Shown piece after piece: positions 53,699 through 61,696 of a DNA stretch of 64,000 nt (position 1 is its first letter; every line of letters starts with the position of its first letter). Both the position numbers and the translations under genes were made by a program. This stretch comes from CAMCXE01 sp036520615. GTDB lineage: Bacteria > Pseudomonadota > Gammaproteobacteria > Pseudomonadales > Cellvibrionaceae. The stretch covers positions 62,001 to 126,000 of the forward strand of contig DATDJI010000023.1 in the NCBI GenBank assembly GCA_036520615.1, written 5' to 3'. The notes beneath the pieces were generated by a model, which did not search any database, was not told where the DNA came from, and worked only from the letters and a program-made list of their open reading frames with translations.

Positions 53699-55447
53699 AT
53701 GCCTAACTCTGCTGCTGATAATTCCTGGCAACTGTACCGCCGCCTTTTAGGCTACACCCGCCCCTATAGCCGTCTATTAATTATTAGCCTGTGCGGATTT
53801 TTACTGTATTCCGGCATGGAAACATTAATGGCGCAGCTGATGAAATACTTTGTGGACGGCTTGGAAAGCCGCGACAAACAATTAATGTGGATGGTGCCAG
53901 TTGCCATTGTGGCAGCGCGTTTTGTTCATGGTGTGGGTTCGTATTTTGGCAACTATTATATTGCGCGCGTGGGCATTCACGTCGTGAATGATTTACGCCG
54001 CGATTTATTCAAGCATTTATTACATTTACCCAGCCAGTATTACGACAATCAAAATTCTGGCGAAATAATTTCCCTTATTACCTACAACGTGGCGCAGGTT
54101 ACTGGCTCCGTAACTAAAGCTGTACAAGTGGGCCTGCGCGATGGATTTACTGTATTAGGGTTATTTGTCTATTTAATATGGGTGGATTGGAAGCTCACCT
54201 GTATTTTTGTCGCCATCGCACCAGTGTTAGGCCTATTAGCCAACGCCGCTAGCCGCTACTTCCGCCGTTTAAGCCGCCGCATGCAAGTGAGCATGGGCGA
54301 CATTACCCATATTACCAATGAAGCCATCAGCGGATTTCGCCTGGTTAAAAGCTACAACGGGCAGAAATATGAAGCCGAGCGTTTTAACGCTGCGTGTAAA
54401 AATAATAATTTATTAAGCAAAAAATATGAGCGCATAGCTGCCTTACAAGGGCCGCTATTTCATCTGGTTATTGCCGTTAACCTATCGATTATTTTATTTT
54501 TAATTATGACGTTTTGGCAGCAGGATACAGGCACCGCCGTTGCCTATTTGACGGCTGCGGCGATGATCGCCAAGCCTTTACGCCAGGTGGCCACAATAAA
54601 TGAAACTGTGCAAAAAGGCTTGTCCGCTGCTGAGACTATTTTTGAAGTTATCGACATGCAAGGCGAGCGCGACGAACACAGTGCTCTATTGAAAGTTTCG
54701 CAAGGCGCTATTGAGTTTCGCGATTTGAATTTTAGTTATAGCGAGCACAAGCAAGCACTTAGTAATATTAATTTTACCGTGCAGCCTGGGCAAACCGTGG
54801 CGCTAGTGGGTCGCTCCGGCAGCGGTAAAAGCACGCTATCGCATTTATTACTGCGCTTATATCAAGCACAACAAGGTGCAATTTTGATTGATGGCACACC
54901 GATAAATCACGTCAGTTTAAATAGCCTGAGGCAGAATATTGCCTTGGTCAATCAACACACCATTTTGTTTAACGATACAGTTGCACGCAATATTGCTTAT
55001 GGGCTGGACGACAACGACATCGACTTAGACCGGGTGCACTCGGCTGCGCAATTAGCGCAAGCGTCCAAATTTATTCAGGCACTGCCGGAGGGTTTCAATA
55101 CATTAATTGGTGAAGACGGCGATAAACTTTCCGGCGGCCAGCGACAGCGTTTAGCTATTGCCCGCGCTATTTATAAAAATGCGCCTATTTTAGTTTTAGA
55201 CGAAGCCACATCTGCGCTGGATAACGAAGCGGAAAAAGCTATTCAAATCGCTTTAGATGCCCTGGCAAAAGACCGTACCACTATTGTTATCGCTCATCGT
55301 TTAAGCACGATTGAAGCAGCGGATAAAATTGTGGTTATGGAGCAAGGTGCAATTGTCGAAATGGGCACACACGCCGAATTAATTCTCGCCAACGGCGCTT
55401 ACGCAAAACTACATAGCTCGGCTGTAAATGGAGTAACTCCAGAATGA
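53699..55447 (+). CDS. msbA: Lipid A export ABC transporter MsbA
   Basis: Flips lipid A-core across the inner membrane using ATP. 582 residues from the ATG at 53699, the exact E. coli MsbA length; the longer frame to 53660 begins with TTG. Six membrane helices (about 20-310) precede the ATPase: Walker A VGRSGSGKST near 377, signature LSGGQRQR near 480, Walker B ILVLDEATSALD near 500. waaA overlaps its stop by 4 bp, which ties lipid A export to Kdo addition. Confidence 0.95.
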   Translation: MPNSAADNSWQLYRRLLGYTRPYSRLLIISLCGFLLYSGMETLMAQLMKYFVDGLESRDKQLMWMVPVAIVAARFVHGVGSYFGNYYIARVGIHVVNDLRRDLFKHLLHLPSQYYDNQNSGEIISLITYNVAQVTGSVTKAVQVGLRDGFTVLGLFVYLIWVDWKLTCIFVAIAPVLGLLANAASRYFRRLSRRMQVSMGDITHITNEAISGFRLVKSYNGQKYEAERFNAACKNNNLLSKKYERIAALQGPLFHLVIAVNLSIILFLIMTFWQQDTGTAVAYLTAAAMIAKPLRQVATINETVQKGLSAAETIFEVIDMQGERDEHSALLKVSQGAIEFRDLNFSYSEHKQALSNINFTVQPGQTVALVGRSGSGKSTLSHLLLRLYQAQQGAILIDGTPINHVSLNSLRQNIALVNQHTILFNDTVARNIAYGLDDNDIDLDRVHSAAQLAQASKFIQALPEGFNTLIGEDGDKLSGGQRQRLAIARAIYKNAPILVLDEATSALDNEAEKAIQIALDALAKDRTTIVIAHRLSTIEAADKIVVMEQGAIVEMGTHAELILANGAYAKLHSSAVNGVTPE

Positions 55448-56727
55448 TTGGGCTGCGCCTATATACTGCGCTTTGGTATATCGCTCTGCCAATTATTATT
55501 CTGCGTTTATTCTGGCGCAGTTTTAAAGCCGTAGATTATCGCCGTAATATTTTTGAGCGTTTAGGCTTTATAAATACCGTTAATAGCGACAAACCCTGCC
55601 TGTGGATTCACGCGGTGTCATTAGGCGAAAGTATCGCCGCCACTGCACTTATTCGCAGTTTATTAAAAGCTGGGCAGTATCATTTATTAATTACTAACAC
55701 CACCCCCACAGGTCGAGCGCGTATTCAGCAGGAGTTTGGTAGCAGTGTGAGCCAAGCCTGGGCTCCTTACGATTTGCCCGCAAGTATTGAGCGTTTCATA
55801 CAGCGCGCCAAACCATGTGGTTTAATTATTATGGAAACTGAATTATGGCCCAACTGGCTTGCCATTTGCCGCAAACATAATATTCCGAGTTTATTAGCCA
55901 ACGGGCGTTTATCAGCAAGCTCTTGTCGCGGCTATCAACGCTTTGCTGCATTAAGTGCACGCATGATGGAGGATATTAATGTTCTTACCGTGCAAACTGA
56001 GCAACACGCTGAACGCTTTGCGAGCCTTGGTGCTCATCACACTAAAATTCTGGTGGCAGGCAATATTAAATTTGATGTTCAGCTAGATGATGCACTTATT
56101 TCTAAAGCTCAAGCGAGTAAATTGCATTTGGCCGGGCGGCCTACTTTAATTGCGGGCAGCACGCACGACGGTGAAGATGAAATTATTTTAGCGGCTTTCG
56201 CGCAAATATTAAAAGAAAGCCCCCAAACATTATTAATTTTAGTGCCGCGCCACCCAGAGCGATTTGATTCAGTAGCAACGTTAATTAGATCAGAAGGTTT
56301 TACGCTTGCGCGCAGGAGTACAGATAATTTACCGAACGCTCAGCAGCAAATTTTACTCGGCGATACGCTCGGAGAATTAACACTTCTATACGGCCTAGCC
56401 GATGGCGCGTTTATAGGTGGCAGCTTAATTAAGCGCGGTGGGCACAATATGCTGGAAGCCGCGCTCTGGGGTATTCCGCTTGCCACTGGGCCCTTTATGG
56501 ATAACTTTGCACAATTGTATGCAGACCTTTCCGCCTGCGGCGCTTTAACGACTGTTTCCTCTGCACATGAATTGGCGGTATTTTTCCTTGGCTGTCAAAG
56601 CGATCCATCTCGCGCCAAATTCATGGGAGCAGCCGGGCATGCTTATTTAATTGGCAACCAAGGGGCGCTCACTAAAATACAACAAGCGATAAATCATTTA
56701 TTAACCAGCAACGCCACATTGAAATAA
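55444..56727 (+). CDS. waaA: 3-deoxy-D-manno-octulosonic acid (Kdo) transferase
   Basis: Adds Kdo to lipid IVA at the inner membrane. 427 residues with an N-terminal membrane anchor (LYTALWYIALPIIILRLFW), HAVSLGESIAA near 58, METELWPN near 134, and KRGGHNMLEAALWGIP near 330. ATGA overlap with msbA. This is the usual monocistronic-pair arrangement in the group. Confidence 0.95.
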   Translation: MIGLRLYTALWYIALPIIILRLFWRSFKAVDYRRNIFERLGFINTVNSDKPCLWIHAVSLGESIAATALIRSLLKAGQYHLLITNTTPTGRARIQQEFGSSVSQAWAPYDLPASIERFIQRAKPCGLIIMETELWPNWLAICRKHNIPSLLANGRLSASSCRGYQRFAALSARMMEDINVLTVQTEQHAERFASLGAHHTKILVAGNIKFDVQLDDALISKAQASKLHLAGRPTLIAGSTHDGEDEIILAAFAQILKESPQTLLILVPRHPERFDSVATLIRSEGFTLARRSTDNLPNAQQQILLGDTLGELTLLYGLADGAFIGGSLIKRGGHNMLEAALWGIPLATGPFMDNFAQLYADLSACGALTTVSSAHELAVFFLGCQSDPSRAKFMGAAGHAYLIGNQGALTKIQQAINHLLTSNATLK

Positions 56728-56844
56728 TGTGCATCCGATAAAAACCAGAGCAGCGCCGCATCTAGCATTTCACATGACCTATCCAACACACTGCTTTTTA
56801 GTGTATCTATAATAAATCTAATAAAACTTACGGCGGTTTAACCC

Positions 56845-57438
56845 ATGGAAACACTTATTCAAAAACACGGCTGGATTGTTTTAGTTTGGTTCTTTATTTT
56901 CTCTTACTTTCTAGGCTTGATCTGGCAGGCAATCATGCAAAGAGTATGGGGCAATGCCATTCTCAAAGAACTCTCCACTGACAGCGCTCTGTATTTAAAA
57001 ACCAAACTTGGTGAATTCAGAGTCGATGGCACGCACAGAAAATTCAGCTTTAAGCTGAAAAAAGATAAAGCCTGGCAGGCGGTTGGCTTTGAAAATGTCA
57101 GAAATATACATATTTTTAGAGAAGTTAATGGCGGCGCTTTAATAGAATTTATTCTTGGCGATTGGGGCCTATGGGATTTAAAAGGCCGCTACCGCGATGT
57201 AATCAACACCTACAAAATTCAAATCACCCTGCAGGACAGTCGCGATATTCCCATTTTTGTTCTCCGTCAATACGAGCAAAGAGAAATGTGGCTGGGACAC
57301 CTATTTTTATACGTTGGCAATCGCATACTTAAAGCACTGCATTTATATCAAGAGGGCGAGGATGTCGCCCAGGAGAAATTAGCGCATCTGGTCGACACGT
57401 TTAACGCTGTAGGGTTTGCTATAAACGTGCGGGACTAA
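56845..57438 (+). CDS. Hypothetical membrane-anchored protein
   Basis: 197 residues, not recognised. One N-terminal membrane helix (about 9-31, WIVLVWFFIFSYFLGLIW) is followed by a soluble beta-rich domain with a basic surface patch (KFSFKLKKDKAWQ near 65-77) and a C-terminal helix. No catalytic motif is apparent. It stands alone between waaA and the peroxiredoxin. A role in the envelope is suggested only by the anchor. Confidence 0.6.
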   Translation: METLIQKHGWIVLVWFFIFSYFLGLIWQAIMQRVWGNAILKELSTDSALYLKTKLGEFRVDGTHRKFSFKLKKDKAWQAVGFENVRNIHIFREVNGGALIEFILGDWGLWDLKGRYRDVINTYKIQITLQDSRDIPIFVLRQYEQREMWLGHLFLYVGNRILKALHLYQEGEDVAQEKLAHLVDTFNAVGFAINVRD

Positions 57439-57572
57439 ATAAGTGGAATTGCTGCTTCAATATGCGATTCAAGGCCTGCCTCGGCATGGCAAACGTATTG
57501 CCTGACACTATGATGGCCATATAAAAATTTTATCTAATGTTGCGCCGCAACGGGTTATGATTGCCTCAGGCT

Positions 57573-57592
57573 ATCAGGTTGAACCACCTGAT
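57573..57592. promoter_or_regulatory. Inverted repeat upstream of the peroxiredoxin gene
   Basis: ATCAGGT and ACCTGAT are perfect 7-bp arms around 6 nt, 61 nt before the start codon. It may be an operator for a redox regulator or a leader hairpin. Confidence 0.4.
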
Positions 57593-57652
57593 TGATCTCA
57601 ACCCCAAACACCTCAAAAATCCTTTAAAAACTTTAGCAACAGGAGAACCCCT

Positions 57653-58255
57653 ATGGGCGTATTAGTAGGTAAACCCGCACCAGACTTCACAGCACCTGCA
57701 GTATTGGGCAATGGTGAAATCGTCGATAGCTATAGCTTTTCTGCCGCCACTAAAGGCAAAAAAGCCGTTGTGTTCTTTTACCCTCTGGATTTCACCTTTG
57801 TGTGCCCTTCAGAATTATTGGCGTTTGATAGCCGTGTAGGTGAATTCGCCAAGCGCGGTGTTGAAGTCATCGGCGTGTCAATCGACTCCCACTTCACCCA
57901 TAACGCCTGGCGTAATACTGCAGTAAACGACGGTGGCATTGGCCCAGTTAAATACACGCTAGTGGCCGATATCACGCATGCAATCTGCAAAGCCTATGAT
58001 GTGGAATCAGCGGGCGGCGTTGCCTTCCGCGGTACATTCATCATTGACGAAGAAGGCGTTGTGCGCTCGCAAATCGTTAACGACCTACCGATCGGCCGCA
58101 ATGTTGACGAAACTCTGCGCACCGTTGATGCATTAATTTTCCACCAAGAACACGGTGAAGTATGCCCAGCTGGCTGGAAAGACGGCGACAAAGGCATGGT
58201 GGCAAGCCCTGAAGGTGTAGCCGCTTACCTAGCTGAGAACGCAAGCAAACTTTAA
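57653..58255 (+). CDS. Typical 2-Cys peroxiredoxin (AhpC/TSA, Prx1 type)
   Basis: Reduces hydrogen peroxide and organic peroxides. 200 residues with the peroxidatic C51 in FTFVCPSE and resolving C171 in GEVCPAGW. GGIG near 94-97 and a C-terminal YL correspond to the GGLG/YF motifs linked with over-oxidation sensitivity, in altered form. AGGAG lies 7 nt before the ATG. No ahpF is adjacent, so the reductant is probably thioredoxin or another system. Confidence 0.92.
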   Translation: MGVLVGKPAPDFTAPAVLGNGEIVDSYSFSAATKGKKAVVFFYPLDFTFVCPSELLAFDSRVGEFAKRGVEVIGVSIDSHFTHNAWRNTAVNDGGIGPVKYTLVADITHAICKAYDVESAGGVAFRGTFIIDEEGVVRSQIVNDLPIGRNVDETLRTVDALIFHQEHGEVCPAGWKDGDKGMVASPEGVAAYLAENASKL

Positions 58256-58278
58256 ATCCCGCAGGCTTTAAACTGCGT

Positions 58279-58310
58279 AAAACCCCGAACAGTGTTTCGG
58301 GGTTTTTTTT
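58279..58310 (+). terminator. Terminator after the peroxiredoxin gene
   Basis: CCCCGAA pairs with TTCGGGG, with flanking A/T pairs and a run of eight T. Confidence 0.92.
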
Positions 58311-58405
58311 GCCCCTATTTTGGCTTTGCAAAACCCCGCCATACTTATACAGTGAATTTTTGGCGCAACGATGGCTTTTGGTCACCATTTATCAGGATAT
58401 TCCCC

Positions 58406-59350
58406 ATGCCCAATAAAATCCCCGTCGGAATTTCTGCCTGTTTAATGGGTGATGAGGTGCGCTTTAACGGTGGCCATAAAAAATCGGTGTTCTGTACGCA
58501 ACTGCTTGCAGAACATTTTGATTTTCAGCGTTTCTGTCCGGAGGTTGCTATTGGCCTGGGTGTACCTCGGCAAACCATTCGCTTAGTGGGAGAATTTAAC
58601 GCACCGAGGGCCGTCGTGCCGGCTACCGATTCTGACGTTACCGAACCCTTAGCCGCCTATGGTCGCGAAGTTGCGGCACTAGCCAAAGAGTTTAGCGGCT
58701 ATATAGTGATGAAAGACTCCCCCAGCTGCGGCCTGTTTAGCACCAAAGTATATGCAGGCCAAAGCCCCCTGCCCGGCAAACGCGCTGGCATATTTACTCA
58801 GGTGCTCAAAGAGCAATTGCCGCTGCTGCCCATGGAGGAAGAAGCCCGCTTAAATGACCCAGGCCTGTGTGAAAATTTTATTGCCCGGGTTTATGCTTAC
58901 GACGATTGGCGCAGCAATTTTTTACCCCAGGCAACGCCGCAAAATTTGGTGAACTTTCACAGCCGCTACAAATATTTTGTCATGGCCCACGGCCAAGCGC
59001 TCTATCGCAGTCTAGGCCGTTTAGTCGCGGAGGTGGGTGTAGGTGATTTTGTTCAGCGGGTTAACGAATATCAACAAGCGTTTTTTGACGGCATAGTTAA
59101 GCCGCCCACACGGCGCAATCACGTCAATGTGCTCTACCATATCCTTGGCTACTTAAAAAAACAGGTGGCGGCCAATTTAAAACAGGATTTACTTAAAGCC
59201 GTAGAGGATTATCACCAGGCACTCGTGCCACTAATTGTGCCTATTACCTTGTTAAAGCATTACTTAACTCACTATGCGTGCGACTACATAAACCAACAAG
59301 TGTATTTAAGTCCTTACCCAGAGCAGCTAAAACTGCGCAACCAGCTCTAA
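58406..59350 (+). CDS. DUF523 and DUF1722 fusion protein (YbbK/YbgA type)
   Basis: 314 residues from the ATG at 58406 (MPNKIPVGISACLMGDEVRF); the frame reaches back to 58292 through the preceding terminator, which is not plausible. The N-terminal DUF523 part (about 4-150) has ACL, RFCPE and KDSPSCG cysteine-containing motifs; the C-terminal DUF1722 (about 190-305) contains FHSRYKYFVMAHGQ. Both domains are of unsettled function, possibly in 2-thiouracil or sulfur handling for DUF523. AGGA lies 8 nt upstream. Confidence 0.88.
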   Translation: MPNKIPVGISACLMGDEVRFNGGHKKSVFCTQLLAEHFDFQRFCPEVAIGLGVPRQTIRLVGEFNAPRAVVPATDSDVTEPLAAYGREVAALAKEFSGYIVMKDSPSCGLFSTKVYAGQSPLPGKRAGIFTQVLKEQLPLLPMEEEARLNDPGLCENFIARVYAYDDWRSNFLPQATPQNLVNFHSRYKYFVMAHGQALYRSLGRLVAEVGVGDFVQRVNEYQQAFFDGIVKPPTRRNHVNVLYHILGYLKKQVAANLKQDLLKAVEDYHQALVPLIVPITLLKHYLTHYACDYINQQVYLSPYPEQLKLRNQL

Positions 59351-59376
59351 CCCTTTAAAAATAATAAAAATAGCGG

Positions 59377-59405
59377 TTGACGCATTGCCGCGAGATCCAT
59401 AGAAT
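59377..59405 (+). promoter_or_regulatory. Promoter of the initiator tRNA / rimP operon
   Basis: TTGACG, 17 nt, then TAGAAT: five of six matches in each hexamer. The discriminator is gcgcgacc, G/C-rich as in stringently controlled stable-RNA promoters. It is 40 nt before the tRNA. Confidence 0.85.
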
Positions 59406-59445
59406 GCGCGACCTCAGCTGATGCATCATTAACAGCTGAACCCGG

Positions 59446-59519
<74 letters not shown>

Positions 59520-59522
<3 letters not shown>

Positions 59523-59543
59523 ATTTAATTGCGATTAAATTGG
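59520..59543. repeat. Palindrome directly after tRNA-fMet
   Basis: CCAATTTAAT-TGCG-ATTAAATTGG, perfect 10-bp arms. The first bases overlap the tRNA 3' CCA. It could aid 3' processing of the tRNA from the operon transcript. Confidence 0.6.
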
Positions 59544-59575
59544 TGAAATGAGTTGGCCTTAGCCAACGCGATCGG

Positions 59576-59594
59576 CCCCTTTATGGGGTTTTTT
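59576..59594 (+). terminator. Weak terminator between tRNA-fMet and rimP
   Basis: A short CCCC/GGGG stem with loop TTTAT followed by six T. A GTTGGC/GCCAAC hairpin stands just before it at 59552-59567. Confidence 0.5.
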
Positions 59595-59646
59595 GTTATT
59601 AGGCCTTTGAGAAAGGCAACTGAAGGTGCGACATCTTCGGTTATTT

Positions 59647-59670
59647 AAATGGGCCTTGCGCCCATTTTTT
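59647..59670 (+). terminator. Attenuator just before rimP
   Basis: AAATGGGC pairs with GCCCATTT around a 5-nt loop and runs into T's, 16 nt before the rimP ATG. Since rimP-nusA-infB need read-through, this and the preceding hairpins could be a control point, possibly by NusA itself. Confidence 0.75.
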
Positions 59671-59685
59671 GTTTGTGAGTAGGTT

Positions 59686-60141
59686 ATGGCATCGTTACAA
59701 GAGCGTTTAGAAGCTCTGATAGAACCCGTAGTTGAAGCCCTTGGCTGTCAACTCTGGGGCATAGAATTTTTTGCCCAAGGGCGCCGTTCGGTTTTACGAA
59801 TTTATATCGACAAGCCCGATGGTATCGGCGTGGAAGACTGTGAACACGTCAGCCGCCAAGCCAGCGCTGTGCTGGATGTAGAAGATCCAATTTCCAGCGA
59901 ATACACACTTGAAGTTTCCTCACCAGGCATGGATCGCCCGCTGTATAAATTAGCTCAATACGAACAAAGTGTGGGCGAGAACCTGGTGGTTAAACTGCGC
60001 GTGGCCTTTGAGGGGCGCCGCAAATTTGCCGGGCTTTTAAAAGGTATTGAAGGCGATGAAATTATTTTGCAGGTGGACGATGAAGAATATTTATTACCCT
60101 TTGAGCTAATTGATAAAGCCAACGTTGCTCCCCGATTCTAG
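59686..60141 (+). CDS. rimP: Ribosome maturation factor RimP
   Basis: 151 residues that help 30S subunit assembly. LGCQLWGIEFFAQGRRSVLRIYID and VEDPISSEYTLEVSSPGMDRPL are the family signature. It is followed by nusA after 22 nt. Confidence 0.96.
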   Translation: MASLQERLEALIEPVVEALGCQLWGIEFFAQGRRSVLRIYIDKPDGIGVEDCEHVSRQASAVLDVEDPISSEYTLEVSSPGMDRPLYKLAQYEQSVGENLVVKLRVAFEGRRKFAGLLKGIEGDEIILQVDDEEYLLPFELIDKANVAPRF

Positions 60142-60163
60142 GAATTAATGAAGAGAGATTTTC

Positions 60164-61678
60164 ATGAAAAAAGAAATTTTGCCGGTCGCTAAAAAAGAAA
60201 TTTTGCTTGTAGCCGATGCGGTATCGAATGAGAAAGGTGTAGACCGCAATATTATTTTTGAAGCCATCGAATTGGCCTTAGCGACCGCAGCCAAAAAACG
60301 CTTCGATGAAGACTCCAATATTACTGTGACCATCGACCGCCGCAGCGGCGGATACACGACTGAGCGCAGCTGGCGAGTAGTAGGCGACGAAACTCTCGCG
60401 GCATTAGGTACTGAATTTACGCTGCAAGAAGCCCACGAAAAAGACCCCAGCTTAAAAGCTGGCGACGTGTTCACTGAAGTGATTGAGAACGTCGAATTCG
60501 GTCGCATTGCCGCCCAAACCGCTAAACAAGTGATAGTGCAGAAAGTCCGTGAAGCCGAACGCGCACAAATTGTTGACGAATACCGCGGTAAAGTCGGCGA
60601 GTTAGTAGCTGGCATGGTAAAAAAAGTGACTCGGGACAACATTATTGTTGACCTGGGCAACAACGCTGAAGGCCTTTTGCCACGAGACCAATTGGTCGGC
60701 CGTGAAATATTCCGCATGAATGATCGCATCCGCGCCGTTTTACTGGAAGTGCGCCCCGATGCCCGCGGCCCGCAATTATTTTTAAGCCGTTCCTGTCCGC
60801 AGATGCTGCTTGAGCTGTTCCGCATAGAAGTGCCTGAAATTGCCGAAGAAATTATTACGCTGCGCGGCGCTGCACGGGACCCAGGCTCACGCGCAAAAAT
60901 AGCTGTATCCACGAATGACGGCCGCATTGATCCTGTTGGTGCCTGTGTCGGTATGCGCGGTTCACGTGTACAAGCTGTTTCCAACGAATTAGCTGGTGAG
61001 CGTATCGACATAGTGCTCTGGCACGATAACCCCGCTCAATACGTCATCAACGCGATGGCGCCAGCTGAAATCGACTCGATCGTAATTGACGAAGATACAG
61101 GTGCGATGGACGTAGCCGTAGCCGATGATGGCCTAGCGCAAGCCATTGGCCGCGGCGGTCAAAACGTACGCCTGGCCTCGGAGCTGACCGGCTGGGAAAT
61201 TAACGTTATGAGCATGGCCAAGTGGCAGGAGAAACAAGCCGCTGAAACGGGCAGCGTGAAAGAAACCTTCATGGCGGCTTTAGATATTGAGGAAGATGTG
61301 GCTGAGGTTTTAGTTGAAGAAGGCTTTACCACGTTAGAAGAAATAGCTTACGTCCCCTTAGAAGAGTTCCTAGCGATTGAAGGCTTTGACGAAGAAATCG
61401 CTCAAGAGCTGCGTGCACGAGCTAAAGATGCATTATTAACACAAGCTTTGGCCAGCGAAGAAGAGCTGGAAAACACTGATCCAGCTGAAGATTTATTAAC
61501 AATGGAAGGTATGGATAGACCCCTGGCATTTGTCCTCGCCAGTATCGGTATCCGCACTATGGAAGACTTAGCAGAACAATCCGTTGATGATCTTTTAGAC
61601 ATCGAAGGTATGACTGAAAAACGCGCAGCGAGCCTGATTATGGCAGCCCGCGCCCCCTGGTTTGCAGACTCTAAATAG
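60164..61678 (+). CDS. nusA: Transcription termination/antitermination factor NusA
   Basis: 504 residues: an N-terminal RNA polymerase-binding domain (about 10-135), S1 (ELVAGMVKKVTRDNIIVDLG near 150), two KH domains (to about 350), and two acidic C-terminal repeats (about 365-500) as in E. coli. The N-terminus carries an extra KKEILPVA before the usual KEILLVADAVSNEK, from a 24-bp tandem duplication (60167-60190 and 60191-60214, about 20 of 24 bases alike). ATG 60164 has AGAGA upstream. Confidence 0.96.
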   Translation: MKKEILPVAKKEILLVADAVSNEKGVDRNIIFEAIELALATAAKKRFDEDSNITVTIDRRSGGYTTERSWRVVGDETLAALGTEFTLQEAHEKDPSLKAGDVFTEVIENVEFGRIAAQTAKQVIVQKVREAERAQIVDEYRGKVGELVAGMVKKVTRDNIIVDLGNNAEGLLPRDQLVGREIFRMNDRIRAVLLEVRPDARGPQLFLSRSCPQMLLELFRIEVPEIAEEIITLRGAARDPGSRAKIAVSTNDGRIDPVGACVGMRGSRVQAVSNELAGERIDIVLWHDNPAQYVINAMAPAEIDSIVIDEDTGAMDVAVADDGLAQAIGRGGQNVRLASELTGWEINVMSMAKWQEKQAAETGSVKETFMAALDIEEDVAEVLVEEGFTTLEEIAYVPLEEFLAIEGFDEEIAQELRARAKDALLTQALASEEELENTDPAEDLLTMEGMDRPLAFVLASIGIRTMEDLAEQSVDDLLDIEGMTEKRAASLIMAARAPWFADSK

Positions 61679-61696
61679 GTGAGCTGAGGAAATACA

